From JAJAZB01 sp964244295 (GTDB lineage Bacteria > Bacteroidota > Bacteroidia > Cytophagales > Spirosomataceae), in the NCBI GenBank assembly GCA_964244295.1, contig CAXTIG010000012.1, forward strand, positions 62,001 through 126,000: a stretch of DNA of 64,000 nucleotides. Direction: 5' to 3'. A program made the translations under genes and the position numbers. The notes beneath the pieces were generated by a model, which saw only the letters and a list, made by a program, of their open reading frames with translations, was not told the origin of the DNA and did not search any database. Numbering within the stretch: the first letter of the stretch is position 1; each line of letters starts with the position of its first letter. Below, in pieces: positions 8,448 to 17,112 of this stretch.

Positions 8448-9719
8448 ATGAATTTCCTCCGTTTCCCCGCTCCCGCTGCCTGGCCCACGTTGCTGGCCCG
8501 CCCCGTAATGGATTTCACGGAGGTGGAAAGCCGCGTTGCGCCGATTTTGGCGCGGGTGCGTAGCGAAGGCGATGCCGCCCTGCGGGCGTTTTCCCTCCAG
8601 TTCGATGGGCTCGACCTCGACGCGCTGGAAGTCCCCGCCGCTAACCTCGATGCCGCCGAAGCGCAGCTTTCCGAGGACTTGAAAACCGCCATTCGCACCG
8701 CCTACGCCAACATCCGCCGGTTTCACGAAGCGCAAAAACAGCTTCCCGAAAAAATTGAGACGATGCCCGGCGTGGTGTGCTGGCGCAAATCGGTGGGGAT
8801 TGAAAAGGTTGGAATTTACATTCCAGGCGGCACGGCTCCTTTGTTTAGCACGGTGCTGATGCTGGGCATTCCGGCGCAGTTGGCCGGTTGCCGGGAGGTG
8901 GTGCTTTGCTCGCCTAGTCAGCACCCGGCCATTTATTTTGCTGCCCGGCTGGTGGGCGTCACGCGGGTGTTTCGCCTCGGCGGGGCGCAGGCGGTGGCGG
9001 CGCTGGCCTACGGCACGGACTCCGTTCCGAAGGTCGATAAGATTTTTGGGCCTGGAAATCAGTACGTTACGACCTCAAAAATGCTCGTGGCGAAGGAAGG
9101 CGTCGCCATCGATATGCCCGCCGGGCCGAGCGAGGTGGCCGTGTACGCCGACGATTCCGCCAATCCCGCCTTCGTGGCCGCCGACCTGCTTTCGCAGGCT
9201 GAGCACGGAGCCGACAGCCAGGTGTTGCTCGTGTCGGAATCGGAGGCGCTTATCGAGGCCGTGCAAGGGGAACTCGAAAGCCAACTCGCCACGCTGCCCC
9301 GCGCCGATTTTGCCCGGAAAGCCCTTGAAAACAGCCAGGCGATTTTGGTCGAAAATCAAACCGTCGCGCTTCAGATGCTGAATGCGTATGCCGCCGAACA
9401 CCTGATTCTGGCCGTGGAAAACGCGGAGGAAGTTTCGGAAAAAATTACGAACGCCGGATCGATTTTTCTGGGAAACTACACCCCCGAATCGGCGGGTGAT
9501 TACGCTTCGGGCACTAACCACACGCTGCCCACCAACGGCTACGCGCGGGCGTACAGCGGGGTTTCATTGGATAGTTTCGTCAAAAAAATCACCGTGCAGG
9601 CCATCACCCGCGAGGGGCTGCAAGCCCTCGGCCCGACCATCGAAACGATGGCCGCAGCGGAATGGCTCGAAGCGCACCGGCGGGCGGTGCGGGTTCGGTT
9701 GCAAACCCTTGAAACATGA
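8448..9719 (+). CDS. hisD: Histidinol dehydrogenase
   Basis: A 423-residue NAD- and zinc-dependent enzyme oxidising L-histidinol to L-histidine in two steps. Hallmarks are seen in order: the IYIPGGTAP nucleotide-region motif (about 123-131), FGPGNQYV (200-207), Q250 and H253 in LLSQAEHG, the AAEHL pair, GDYASGTNHTLPTNG carrying the metal-ligand Asp, and a C-terminal EAHRRAV His. Length is normal for the family. The stop overlaps the start of the next gene by four bases (ATGA), so translational coupling is likely. The his order G-D-x-C follows the common Bacteroidota start of the his operon; hisB and the other genes are not in this window. Confidence 0.97.
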   Translation: MNFLRFPAPAAWPTLLARPVMDFTEVESRVAPILARVRSEGDAALRAFSLQFDGLDLDALEVPAANLDAAEAQLSEDLKTAIRTAYANIRRFHEAQKQLPEKIETMPGVVCWRKSVGIEKVGIYIPGGTAPLFSTVLMLGIPAQLAGCREVVLCSPSQHPAIYFAARLVGVTRVFRLGGAQAVAALAYGTDSVPKVDKIFGPGNQYVTTSKMLVAKEGVAIDMPAGPSEVAVYADDSANPAFVAADLLSQAEHGADSQVLLVSESEALIEAVQGELESQLATLPRADFARKALENSQAILVENQTVALQMLNAYAAEHLILAVENAEEVSEKITNAGSIFLGNYTPESAGDYASGTNHTLPTNGYARAYSGVSLDSFVKKITVQAITREGLQALGPTIETMAAAEWLEAHRRAVRVRLQTLET

Positions 9720-10432
9720 GCACCGTTTTTCTACTGCTTTTCGTGGTCCAGGCCGGGTCGGGAGTTGGTTTAAAAACTGATCCGACCCCGACCGAAATCC
9801 TGACCCAATTCCGCAACGCCTACGCCCAGGCCCGGAGCTACCAGGACGAGGGCGCGGTGACAATTCAGAATTTTACGCGCAAACAACTACAACGCACGAA
9901 AAAACTCCAGTTTTCCACGCGTTTCGAGCGAGGCGGGTCGTTCCGGCTGGCTTACGCCCCGGCCACGCCCACTACTCCGGGCGAATGCAGCGTGATTTGG
10001 TCGGACGGAACCCACAGCCGATTTTGGGCCAGTCAGCGGGCGATCACCGACTCCAGCCGAACACTGGCTCAATCGCTTCTGCTCGCCGGAGCGGGTTCTG
10101 GTTCAGTCTCGCGGCGAATACCCGCGTTGGTTTTTCCCGATGAAAAAAAGGGAGTTGGGTGGGTGAATGAATTGCGCAGCCTCCGGTTGCTCGGTTCCGA
10201 AACCATAAACGGCCATGCCTGTTACCACCTCAGCGCCCTGGGCGGGCAGCGGACGCTCCCGACCCAGGTTCAACTTTGGCTCGATATCACCACGGGCCTG
10301 CTCATCCGACTCGAAGAGCGCAGCGCCATCGCCGAGTTTGAAGCCGTCACTACCCTCGACTACGAACCTCGCCTCAACCCCGAACTTTCGCCTTCGGCGC
10401 TGGCGTTCGGGTACCAGAATTGTTTGAAATGA
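9716..10432 (+). CDS. LolA/DUF2092-like secreted protein embedded in the his cluster
   Basis: A 238-residue protein with an N-terminal hydrophobic segment (STVFLLLFVVQAG) suggesting export. The pattern ILTQFRNAYAQARSYQDEG, then alternating strands with WSDGTHSRFW, a GHACYHL strand and LDITTGLLIRLEE, matches the half-barrel fold of LolA and DUF2092 proteins that bind lipid or lipoprotein acyl chains. I recognise the superfamily, not a specific function. It overlaps hisD by four bases and precedes hisC, so it is transcribed within the his cluster even though no role in histidine synthesis is evident. It may be a coincidental insertion, or a true lipoprotein-sorting homologue that uses the operon promoter. 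Confidence 0.75.
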   Translation: MSTVFLLLFVVQAGSGVGLKTDPTPTEILTQFRNAYAQARSYQDEGAVTIQNFTRKQLQRTKKLQFSTRFERGGSFRLAYAPATPTTPGECSVIWSDGTHSRFWASQRAITDSSRTLAQSLLLAGAGSGSVSRRIPALVFPDEKKGVGWVNELRSLRLLGSETINGHACYHLSALGGQRTLPTQVQLWLDITTGLLIRLEERSAIAEFEAVTTLDYEPRLNPELSPSALAFGYQNCLK

Positions 10433-10438
10433 GTTTAG

Positions 10439-10494
10439 AGTTTTCAGTCTAGAGTTTTCAGTTACCTGAAACCGAAAACTCTAGACTGAAAACT
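10439..10494. repeat. Palindromic repeat upstream of hisC
   Basis: A 20-nt perfect arm, 10439-10458 (AGTTTTCAGTCTAGAGTTTT), is mirrored at 10475-10494. Extra partial copies (AACTGAAAAC) continue toward the GTG start of hisC at 10516. A third repeat type within one operon. Confidence 0.85.
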
Positions 10495-10515
10495 GAAAAC
10501 CCTAAACTGAAAACT

Positions 10516-11583
10516 GTGGAGTTTCAACTCAGCCCCCTCCTCCGCCCGCACCTGCTCACGCTGACGCCCTACTCCTCGGCCCGCGACGAGTACAGCGGCA
10601 CGGAGGGGATTTTTCTCGATGCCAACGAAAATCCGATTGGCTCGACCACGAGCGTGGCCGTCAACCGCTACCCCGACCCGTACCAGGCGGCGGTGAAGGC
10701 CACACTCGCGCCGATCAAGGGCCTGCGCCCGGCGCAGATTTTCCTGGGCAACGGTTCCGACGAAGCCATCGACTTGCTCGTCCGGGCGTTCTGCGAACCG
10801 GGCGGCGACGAGCACATTCTCCTTACCCCGCCGACGTACGGGATGTACGAAGTGAGCGCCAACGTGAATAACGTAGGTGTGGTAAAAGTGCCGCTCACGC
10901 CCGACTTCGCCCTCGACGCCGAGGCCGTGCTGGCCGCCGTTACGCCGCACACGAAACTCATCTGGCTGTGTTCGCCCAACAACCCCAGCGGCAACCTGCT
11001 CGACCGCGCCACGATGCTGCGCGTCGTGGAATCGGTGCATTGCCTGGTGGTGGTGGATGAAGCCTACATCGATTTCGCGCCCGAAACGAGTCTGCTGCCG
11101 GAACTCGATGCGCACCCCAATCTGGTCGTGATTCAGACCTTCTCGAAAGCCTGGGGGCTGGCCGGCTTGCGGGTGGGCATGGCCTTCGGCAGCGAAGAGT
11201 TGATTCGGATTCTGAATAAAATCAAACCGCCTTACAACCTCAACACCCTCACCCAGCAACACCTGCTCGAAGCGTTGGGCCGGGTATCCGAGAAAAACGA
11301 GATGGTGCGGCAGATTGGGGCCAACCGCGAGGCGCTGCGGCGACACCTGGCCGAACTTCCCATCGTGGAGCGGATTTTTGCTTCGGATTCCAACCAGTTG
11401 CTCGTCCGCTTCACCGACTCGAAGGCCGTTTTTTCGTACCTGCTCGACCAAAAAGTCATCGTCCGCGACCGTTCGAAGGTGCTGCTCTGCGACAATTGCC
11501 TGCGCATCAGCGTCGGCACCGCTGCCGAAGACGCCCGGCTGCTGGCGCTGCTGGAAGAATTTTCGGTGGGGGTGGAAAGGTAA
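10516..11583 (+). CDS. hisC: Histidinol-phosphate aminotransferase
   Basis: A 355-residue fold-type I PLP enzyme converting imidazole-acetol phosphate and glutamate to histidinol phosphate. The PLP lysine is K211 in the FSKAWGLAGLRVG motif; the N-terminal DANENP, the LGNGSDE loop, the SPNNPSGN motif and DEAYIDF are all present. The start is GTG at 10516, with a conserved N-terminus right after it; no ATG is closer. The C-terminal DNCLRISVGT arginine is the expected substrate-phosphate ligand. It lies downstream of hisG-hisD-(LolA-like) on the same strand. Confidence 0.96.
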   Translation: MEFQLSPLLRPHLLTLTPYSSARDEYSGTEGIFLDANENPIGSTTSVAVNRYPDPYQAAVKATLAPIKGLRPAQIFLGNGSDEAIDLLVRAFCEPGGDEHILLTPPTYGMYEVSANVNNVGVVKVPLTPDFALDAEAVLAAVTPHTKLIWLCSPNNPSGNLLDRATMLRVVESVHCLVVVDEAYIDFAPETSLLPELDAHPNLVVIQTFSKAWGLAGLRVGMAFGSEELIRILNKIKPPYNLNTLTQQHLLEALGRVSEKNEMVRQIGANREALRRHLAELPIVERIFASDSNQLLVRFTDSKAVFSYLLDQKVIVRDRSKVLLCDNCLRISVGTAAEDARLLALLEEFSVGVER

Positions 11584-11622
11584 GGGCGGGTTTGGTCGTT
11601 TCTGGGTTGGTGCCCTTCTCCG

Positions 11623-11723
11623 TGCTGTCATCCAGAGCGTAGCGAAGGACCTTTCGCCCCGAACCTCCAGATTACTTGGAAGGCCACCGCGAAAGGTCCT
11701 TCGCTACGCTCTGGATGACAGCA
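11623..11723. repeat. GTCATCC-type palindrome, 35-nt perfect arms, after hisC
   Basis: Arms 11623-11657 and 11689-11723 are perfect reverse complements and begin TGCTGTCATCCAGAGCG. It lies just after the hisC stop and before the next gene, so it could act as a terminator-like structure, although no T-run follows. Confidence 0.92.
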
Positions 11724-11781
11724 TGGAGGATATGAAAACCTCCTTTTTCCAAACCATAAACTGCAAACCGTCTCCCTTTCA

Positions 11782-12315
11782 ATGAAATCTTACTGGACAA
11801 TTGCCCTCCTGGGCCTTTTCCTCGCCACCTTTTCCTCCCGCGCTCAAGCCCAGGGCGAACCCAAAAGCTGGGCCGTCGGCCTGCGGCTGGGTGAACCGCT
11901 GGGTCTGAACGTGCGGAAATACCTGGGCGAAGAACGCAACCACGCCTTCGATGTGAACGTGGGGGCCATCGGCGCCTTGTGGGGCGTCGACCGAAAATAC
12001 GGCACGACCGGAAGGTACAAAAACGCCGGGCTGGCCATCAACGCCAACTACCTGTGGATCGTGGGCAATGGCCCCTTCCGGCCCTTCTACGGTTTTGGCG
12101 GACAAATCACCTCGCGGCGCAATTATCCCGACCGGCTCAACGGCGATTTTGAGAAAAAAATCGGACTGGGGGCCAGCGGCCTAGCGGGGTTTGAGTACTT
12201 CCTGCCGACCTCGCCGGTTTCCCTGTTCCTCGACCTGGGCTTGTACCTGGAGGCGCTGCCCGTGCCAATTTTCGCGAATGTGCAGGGGGGGGTGGGAGTG
12301 CGGTTTAATCTTTGA
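11782..12315 (+). CDS. Small secreted beta-rich protein, unknown function
   Basis: A 177-residue protein with a clear signal peptide (cleavage after about AQA at residue 23). The mature part shows alternating strands with aromatic turns (WAVGLRLGEPLGLNVRKYL, NAGLAINANYLWIV, FRPFYGFGG) and ends in GVGVRFNL, whose C-terminal pattern of alternating hydrophobics resembles small outer-membrane beta-barrels. I do not recognise a named family with certainty. It is flanked by palindromic elements on both sides and has no obvious operon partner. Confidence 0.75.
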   Translation: MKSYWTIALLGLFLATFSSRAQAQGEPKSWAVGLRLGEPLGLNVRKYLGEERNHAFDVNVGAIGALWGVDRKYGTTGRYKNAGLAINANYLWIVGNGPFRPFYGFGGQITSRRNYPDRLNGDFEKKIGLGASGLAGFEYFLPTSPVSLFLDLGLYLEALPVPIFANVQGGVGVRFNL

Positions 12316-12333
12316 AAAAACGCTTTCCTTCAG

Positions 12334-12534
12334 CGTCATTGCGAGCGGAGGGTGCAAAATTGAGTGAAACGATATTTTGTACCCGGAGCGAAGCAATCCC
12401 CTCCCGGAGACCGAGAAAGCTATCGCCGGGTACGTTCTTTCCCAACGCTCTTTTGGCTACCGGGAGGGGATTGCTTCGCTACGGCGAACAAGTCTCGCTC
12501 CGCTCGTCTTGTTCGCCGTAGCGAAGCAATGACG
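12334..12534. repeat. Composite palindromic element A (outer stem plus three hairpins)
   Basis: An outer 9-bp stem pairs CGTCATTGC (12334-12342) with GCAATGACG (12526-12534). Inside are a left hairpin (GGGTGCAAAAT / ATTTTGTACCC), a main inverted repeat with 20-nt perfect arms at 12388-12407 and 12460-12479, and a right hairpin with 14-nt perfect arms at 12479-12492 and 12508-12521. The element fills nearly all of the 318-nt gene-free gap before the helicase gene. A second copy with the same layout follows that gene at 16051. Confidence 0.88.
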
Positions 12535-12633
12535 GGCCAGGTAAGCAAGTCGAACCACCGTTTTTTCGTAGCTTGAACTCGAAACGGACGCTGCGGTTTT
12601 CCGCCGGCCGAAATCCGGTTTTCCCACCTCTCC

Positions 12634-15600
12634 GTGTCCTACTTTTCGATTTATTCGTCTTCTGCCGGGTCGGGCAAGACCTACACCCTCGCCAAAGAAT
12701 ACCTGAAACTGGCGCTGATGGACGACCCGCTGGGCGGGGGCTTCCGGCCCGGCTATTTCCGCCATATCCTGGCCGTAACGTTCACCAACGACGCGGCCCA
12801 CGAGATGAAGCAGCGCATCCTGAGCTACCTGCGCGGCTTTGCTTTTTTTGAAGAACTCTCCGAAAACGAACAGAAAAAACTGGCGTTCCTGCGGGAAACG
12901 GTGCGCGACGAACTCAACGCCAACCGCCCCGAAGCCCTCGACTACGCCGAACTGACCCGCCGCGCCGGGCTGGTGTTCAACCGGATGCTGCACCACTACG
13001 CCGATGTGGGCGTGGGCACCATCGATTCCTTCGTGCAGCGGGTGGCCTCGGTGTTTGCCGAAGAACTCGACCTGCCCGCCAATTTCGAGGTGAGCCTCGA
13101 CCAGCAAACCCTGCTCGAAGCCGCCGTGCAAAACCTGCTCGCCAAAGCCGGGCACGAGGAACAAGCCGAACTGACCGCCGCCCTGCATGATTTTGCCGAA
13201 GAAAAATCCAGCGATGGGGCCAATTTCAACAAACTCGCCGAAGACCTGACCACCTTCGCCGCCGTGCTCCTCCAGGAACACCGCCACGACACCCTCGAAC
13301 GCCTGCGGGAATTGAGTCCGGCGGATTTTGGGGAAATCCGCCGCCGAATCACCCGGCACAACGCCGACCTCGATGCCGAAATGCAGGCCACCGCCCGGCA
13401 GGCCGTGGATTTATTCGACCAGCACGGGCTGGAGGCGAGCGATTTTTTCCAGACCTCACGCGGAATTTTTTCCTTTTTCACGAAGTGGGCCGTCGAATCG
13501 GACTGGGCGAAAGACCTCAGCGCCTTCGTTCGACAGACCCTGGACGACGACAAATGGGCCGGGGCGAAAACGCCGAAGCCCACCGTCGCGACCATCGAAA
13601 GCATCAAACCCCAGTTACGCGGGTACGCCGAACGGTTGGTGAATACGTTTGAAAACCAGCGCGGAAAATACCTGCTCTTCGCCCGGCTCAACGAGTTTTT
13701 GATGCAGCTCACCCTGCTGAGTTACCTTCGCCACGAACTCGCCGACGTGCAGCGCGATTCCGGGCAGGTTCACTTGTCCAACTTCGGCAAGGCCATCATC
13801 GCCGTGGTGCTCAACGAGCCGATGCCCTTCGTGTACGAGCGCTTGGGCGAACGGTACCGGCATATTTTGATCGATGAATTTCAGGACACCTCCACCACGC
13901 AGTGGACCAATTTCCTGCCCCTGGTGAGCAACAGCGTGGCCTCGCAGCAGTTCAGCCTCGCCGTGGGCGATGGCAAGCAGGCCATTTACGGCTGGCGCGG
14001 GGGCGAAATGCAGCAAATCGTCCACCTCCACACCCGCAACGTGGCGGCCCTGCTGCCCCCCGAAACCGACGCCCGCTTCGAGATTTTGCTCGAACACTAC
14101 CAACCCCTGCACCGCAGCATCCAGCCCAAAGTGCTGAACACCAACTACCGGAGTTGCCGGGAAATCATCGGGTTCAACAACGATTTTTTTGAATACCTCC
14201 TCGCCAGCCAGGGACCGACCTACTCGCTGCTCGAATTGGTCTACCAAACCTACCGCCAGGAAACGCCCGACAGCGCCCGGAGCGGCGGCCACGTACAAAT
14301 CGAGTTTTTGCCCACCGCCACCGACGACGACGAAACCCCCGCGCTGGGCCGGGTGCTGGCGATTATCGAAGAAGCGAAAGCGGCGGGCTACGGCCTGCGC
14401 GACGTGGCGATTTTGTGCCGCACCAACCGGCAGTCGAAGGAAATCGCCGGGTTTTTGAAGGAACGGGACTTTGCCATTCTCTCGGCGGATTCGCTGCTGC
14501 TGCGGTTTTCCGAACCCGTCAATTTTGTGATCGCCTTGCTGCGGGTGTTGTACGCGCCGGAGCAAACGTTGCCCCGCTACGAAGCCCTGCACCTGTTTCA
14601 CCGCTTCGTGCTCCGGCAGGAACCCGACCAGGAAACGGCCACGGCCATCCAGTCGCTGATGAGCGAGCGCCACGCCACGGGCTTTTACCAGCACCTAAGC
14701 CGTTACGGGTATTTTCTCGACCCCTTCCGCCTGCAACAGGCCGGGCTGTACGAGTTGGTCGAAAAACTCATCGGGGCCTTCCACCTCTTCGAGCGCTGCG
14801 CCGACGTGGCTTACCTGTTCCGCCTGCTCGACGTGGTGCTCGATTTCAGCGTCCGGCACGGAGCGCACCTGGCCGATTTTCTGCGGTTTTGGGACGAACG
14901 AAAAGACAAACTCGCCATCCAGACCCCCGCCGGAGCGGAGGCCGTCACGGTGACGTCGGTGCATAAATCGAAGGGGCTGGAGTACCCGGTGGTGATTTTG
15001 CCCTACGCCGACTGGCGCACCGTCCCGATGCCCAACGACGTGCTCTGGGCCAACCTCGCCGACGTGGAACTGGACGAACTGAGTTTTGCCGCCGAGGGCG
15101 AAACCCCGCCCCGCCGCCTGCTTACTGCGCAGGTAAAGCGCGTGAAAGACCTCGGCCACACGCCCCTGGGCGAGCAATACCAGCGAGAACAGGAAAAGAC
15201 GTTTATCGAAAACGTTAATATGCTGTACGTGGCCCTAACCCGCCCCACCGACCGGCTTTACCTGCTGGCGGGTCTGGACAAAAAAGGCCAGCCGCGCAAG
15301 GAAACCATCGGGCTGCTGCTCAAGGAGTTTCTGGTCGAAGCGAAACTTTGGCAGGAAGGCCGCCTCGATTACTGCCTCACCGGCGGCCAGCCCAAGCCCC
15401 CATCCGCCATCGTACCTCCGAAATCCGAAATCTTGACCATCGGCTCGGTCATCAGCCAGGATCCCAGCGGGCGGGTGCGGTTGCGGCGGCTGGCCGAGCG
15501 GCTGTTTGATTTTGACACCTTCGAGAAAAACCGGGAACGGAGCAACAAACTCAAGGCCGCGCTGGAAAAAATAAAAATCCGCGCCGACGCCCCCCGTGCC

Positions 15601-15981
15601 CTCGACGCCCTCGTGCGCGAAGGCTGGGCCACCCCCGACGAAGCCGCCGACCTGCGCCCCACGCTCGACGCGTTGCTGGCCCAGCCGCTGCTGGCTCCGC
15701 TGTTCGCGCCGGGGCTGCGGGTGGAACTGGAAAAAGAAATTCTCATCCCCGACGGTAATCCCCTCCGCCCCGACCGCACCACCTGGCTACCCGACGGGCG
15801 GGTGGTGGTGCTCGATTTCAGAACCGGCCCGGCCCGCGACACCCACCCCACCACCGTGCGCCGCTACCTGAAGCAGTACCGCGAAATGGGCTTCGACCGG
15901 GTGGAAGGGTTGCTGGTTTACCTGGAGGCGGGGGAGGTGCTGGCGGTAGAGGAAGGGGAGAAAATTGGTTCGGTGGTTTGA
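12634..15981 (+). CDS. AddA/RecB-like UvrD-family helicase-nuclease
   Basis: A 1115-residue superfamily 1 helicase. Motif I is AGSGKT (residues 11-16), motif II is IDEFQDTS (about 413-420), motif III is GDGKQAIYGWRG, motif IV is NTNYRS, motif V is TSVHKSKGLEYPVV and motif VI is LYVALTRP (about 862). The C-terminal region matches the AddA/RecB nuclease-like part, ending in RPDRTTWLPDGRVVVLDFRTG; the usual PD-(D/E)XK lysine (DYKTG/DFKTG) is Arg here at about residue 1061, so nuclease activity is doubtful. Such proteins resect DNA ends for recombination, normally with an AddB-like partner, which is not seen nearby. The start is GTG at 12634; no ATG is close enough to spare motif I. Large palindromic elements flank the gene. 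Confidence 0.93.
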   Translation: MSYFSIYSSSAGSGKTYTLAKEYLKLALMDDPLGGGFRPGYFRHILAVTFTNDAAHEMKQRILSYLRGFAFFEELSENEQKKLAFLRETVRDELNANRPEALDYAELTRRAGLVFNRMLHHYADVGVGTIDSFVQRVASVFAEELDLPANFEVSLDQQTLLEAAVQNLLAKAGHEEQAELTAALHDFAEEKSSDGANFNKLAEDLTTFAAVLLQEHRHDTLERLRELSPADFGEIRRRITRHNADLDAEMQATARQAVDLFDQHGLEASDFFQTSRGIFSFFTKWAVESDWAKDLSAFVRQTLDDDKWAGAKTPKPTVATIESIKPQLRGYAERLVNTFENQRGKYLLFARLNEFLMQLTLLSYLRHELADVQRDSGQVHLSNFGKAIIAVVLNEPMPFVYERLGERYRHILIDEFQDTSTTQWTNFLPLVSNSVASQQFSLAVGDGKQAIYGWRGGEMQQIVHLHTRNVAALLPPETDARFEILLEHYQPLHRSIQPKVLNTNYRSCREIIGFNNDFFEYLLASQGPTYSLLELVYQTYRQETPDSARSGGHVQIEFLPTATDDDETPALGRVLAIIEEAKAAGYGLRDVAILCRTNRQSKEIAGFLKERDFAILSADSLLLRFSEPVNFVIALLRVLYAPEQTLPRYEALHLFHRFVLRQEPDQETATAIQSLMSERHATGFYQHLSRYGYFLDPFRLQQAGLYELVEKLIGAFHLFERCADVAYLFRLLDVVLDFSVRHGAHLADFLRFWDERKDKLAIQTPAGAEAVTVTSVHKSKGLEYPVVILPYADWRTVPMPNDVLWANLADVELDELSFAAEGETPPRRLLTAQVKRVKDLGHTPLGEQYQREQEKTFIENVNMLYVALTRPTDRLYLLAGLDKKGQPRKETIGLLLKEFLVEAKLWQEGRLDYCLTGGQPKPPSAIVPPKSEILTIGSVISQDPSGRVRLRRLAERLFDFDTFEKNRERSNKLKAALEKIKIRADAPRALDALVREGWATPDEAADLRPTLDALLAQPLLAPLFAPGLRVELEKEILIPDGNPLRPDRTTWLPDGRVVVLDFRTGPARDTHPTTVRRYLKQYREMGFDRVEGLLVYLEAGEVLAVEEGEKIGSVV

Positions 15982-16050
15982 GGGCGGTTTTTTTTGTAGA
16001 ATTATGGATGATAAGCAAGAGCGTCACTGCGGCGACGGACCGTCCCGACG

Positions 16051-16296
16051 CGTCATTGCGAGCGGAGGGTGAAAAGACGAGCGGAGCGAGGGTTTTCACC
16101 CGGAGCGAAGCAAATCGAAGATTCAGCGCAGCTAATCCCCCACCGGTAGCCAAGATAGCTTTTGGGAAAGGAAGTTACTCGGCTTTAGCTCTCTTGGTCT
16201 CCGGGAGGGGATTAGCTGCGCTGAATCTTCGATTTGCTTCGCTCCGGCCCCCAGTGCTCGCTTCGCTCGTCCTGGGGGCCTCCGCTCGCAATGACG
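16051..16296. repeat. Composite palindromic element B (39-nt perfect main arms)
   Basis: The outer stem pairs 16051-16067 (CGTCATTGCGAGCGGAG) with 16280-16296. The main inverted repeat has 39-nt perfect arms at 16102-16140 and 16207-16245. Left (GGGTGAAAA...TTTTCACCC) and right (GCCCCCAG...CTGGGGGC) hairpins sit between outer stem and main arms, with loops rich in GAGCGGAGCGAG or its complement. The layout equals that of element A at 12334-12534. It fills most of the 373-nt gap after the helicase gene. Confidence 0.9.
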
Positions 16297-16354
16297 GGGT
16301 GGGGAATCGCTTTTTGCGCACTTTCAAAATCAACACTAACCCCTCAATTCCCCC

Positions 16355-16969
16355 ATGCCCAACCCGCTAAAAATCCGCTTCTTTTTAGCCATTCCAATCC
16401 TCCTGTTTTCCCTGGAAATCCTGAGTTCCTGCTCGCTTTTTCAACCCCCCGCAAAACCCGCCCGCCCCGTGGCGACCCGTAAACCCGCCACTGTGGCCCG
16501 CACCCCGGCTAAACCACCCGCCAACGCCCCCCAGCGCAGCCTGACGCCGCGCCACCACTCCGCCCCGCCGGGCAGCACGACCAGTAACCTCATCGCCACG
16601 GCGCGGTCGTACCTCGAAAGCCCCTACACCACCGGCGGCAACACCAGCGGTGGGCTGGACTGCTCCGGATTCGTGAGCGTGTGTTTCCGGCAAATCGGGA
16701 TGAGGTTGCCCCGCGTGGCCCGGCAACAGGCCGAAGTGGGCCAACCCGTAGCCGCCGACGCCCTCCGCCCCGGCGACCTCGTGTTTTTCACCACCAACGG
16801 CAAGCCCGGCTCGACCATCACCCACACCGGCATCGTGACCGAAGTGCGCGGGGCCGAGGGGGTGTGGTTCATCCATTCCTCGTCCAGCCAGGGGGTGCGG
16901 GAGGATAATTTGCTCTCGCCGTACTGGCAGCGGGCGTATGCCTGGGGGAGGCGGGTGGAGGGGTTGTGA
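16355..16969 (+). CDS. NlpC/P60-family lipoprotein (cell-wall peptidase)
   Basis: A 204-residue protein with a lipoprotein signal ending LSSC (Cys26), a Pro/Ala/Thr-rich linker (about 30-75) and a C-terminal NlpC/P60 domain. Catalytic residues are visible: Cys103 in LDCSGFV, His157 in THTGIV and His174 in WFIHSSSS. Such enzymes cut the D-gamma-glutamyl-diaminopimelate bond in peptidoglycan peptides. The C-terminal YAWGRRV motif is a common end in Bacteroidota homologues. Likely anchored to the inner face of the outer membrane. It stands alone after element B. Confidence 0.93.
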   Translation: MPNPLKIRFFLAIPILLFSLEILSSCSLFQPPAKPARPVATRKPATVARTPAKPPANAPQRSLTPRHHSAPPGSTTSNLIATARSYLESPYTTGGNTSGGLDCSGFVSVCFRQIGMRLPRVARQQAEVGQPVAADALRPGDLVFFTTNGKPGSTITHTGIVTEVRGAEGVWFIHSSSSQGVREDNLLSPYWQRAYAWGRRVEGL

Positions 16970-17112
16970 AGGAGGGGTGTTTTAGCGGGGTGGCGGGGGG
17001 TATTTTTCCCGTATTTTGAGAACGGGATGTCTAGATTTCAATCATACTACATAGCTTCGAAACGCGATTCAAACGAGTCGTGGATTTAAAACCATAAATT
17101 TCTTACACAACC

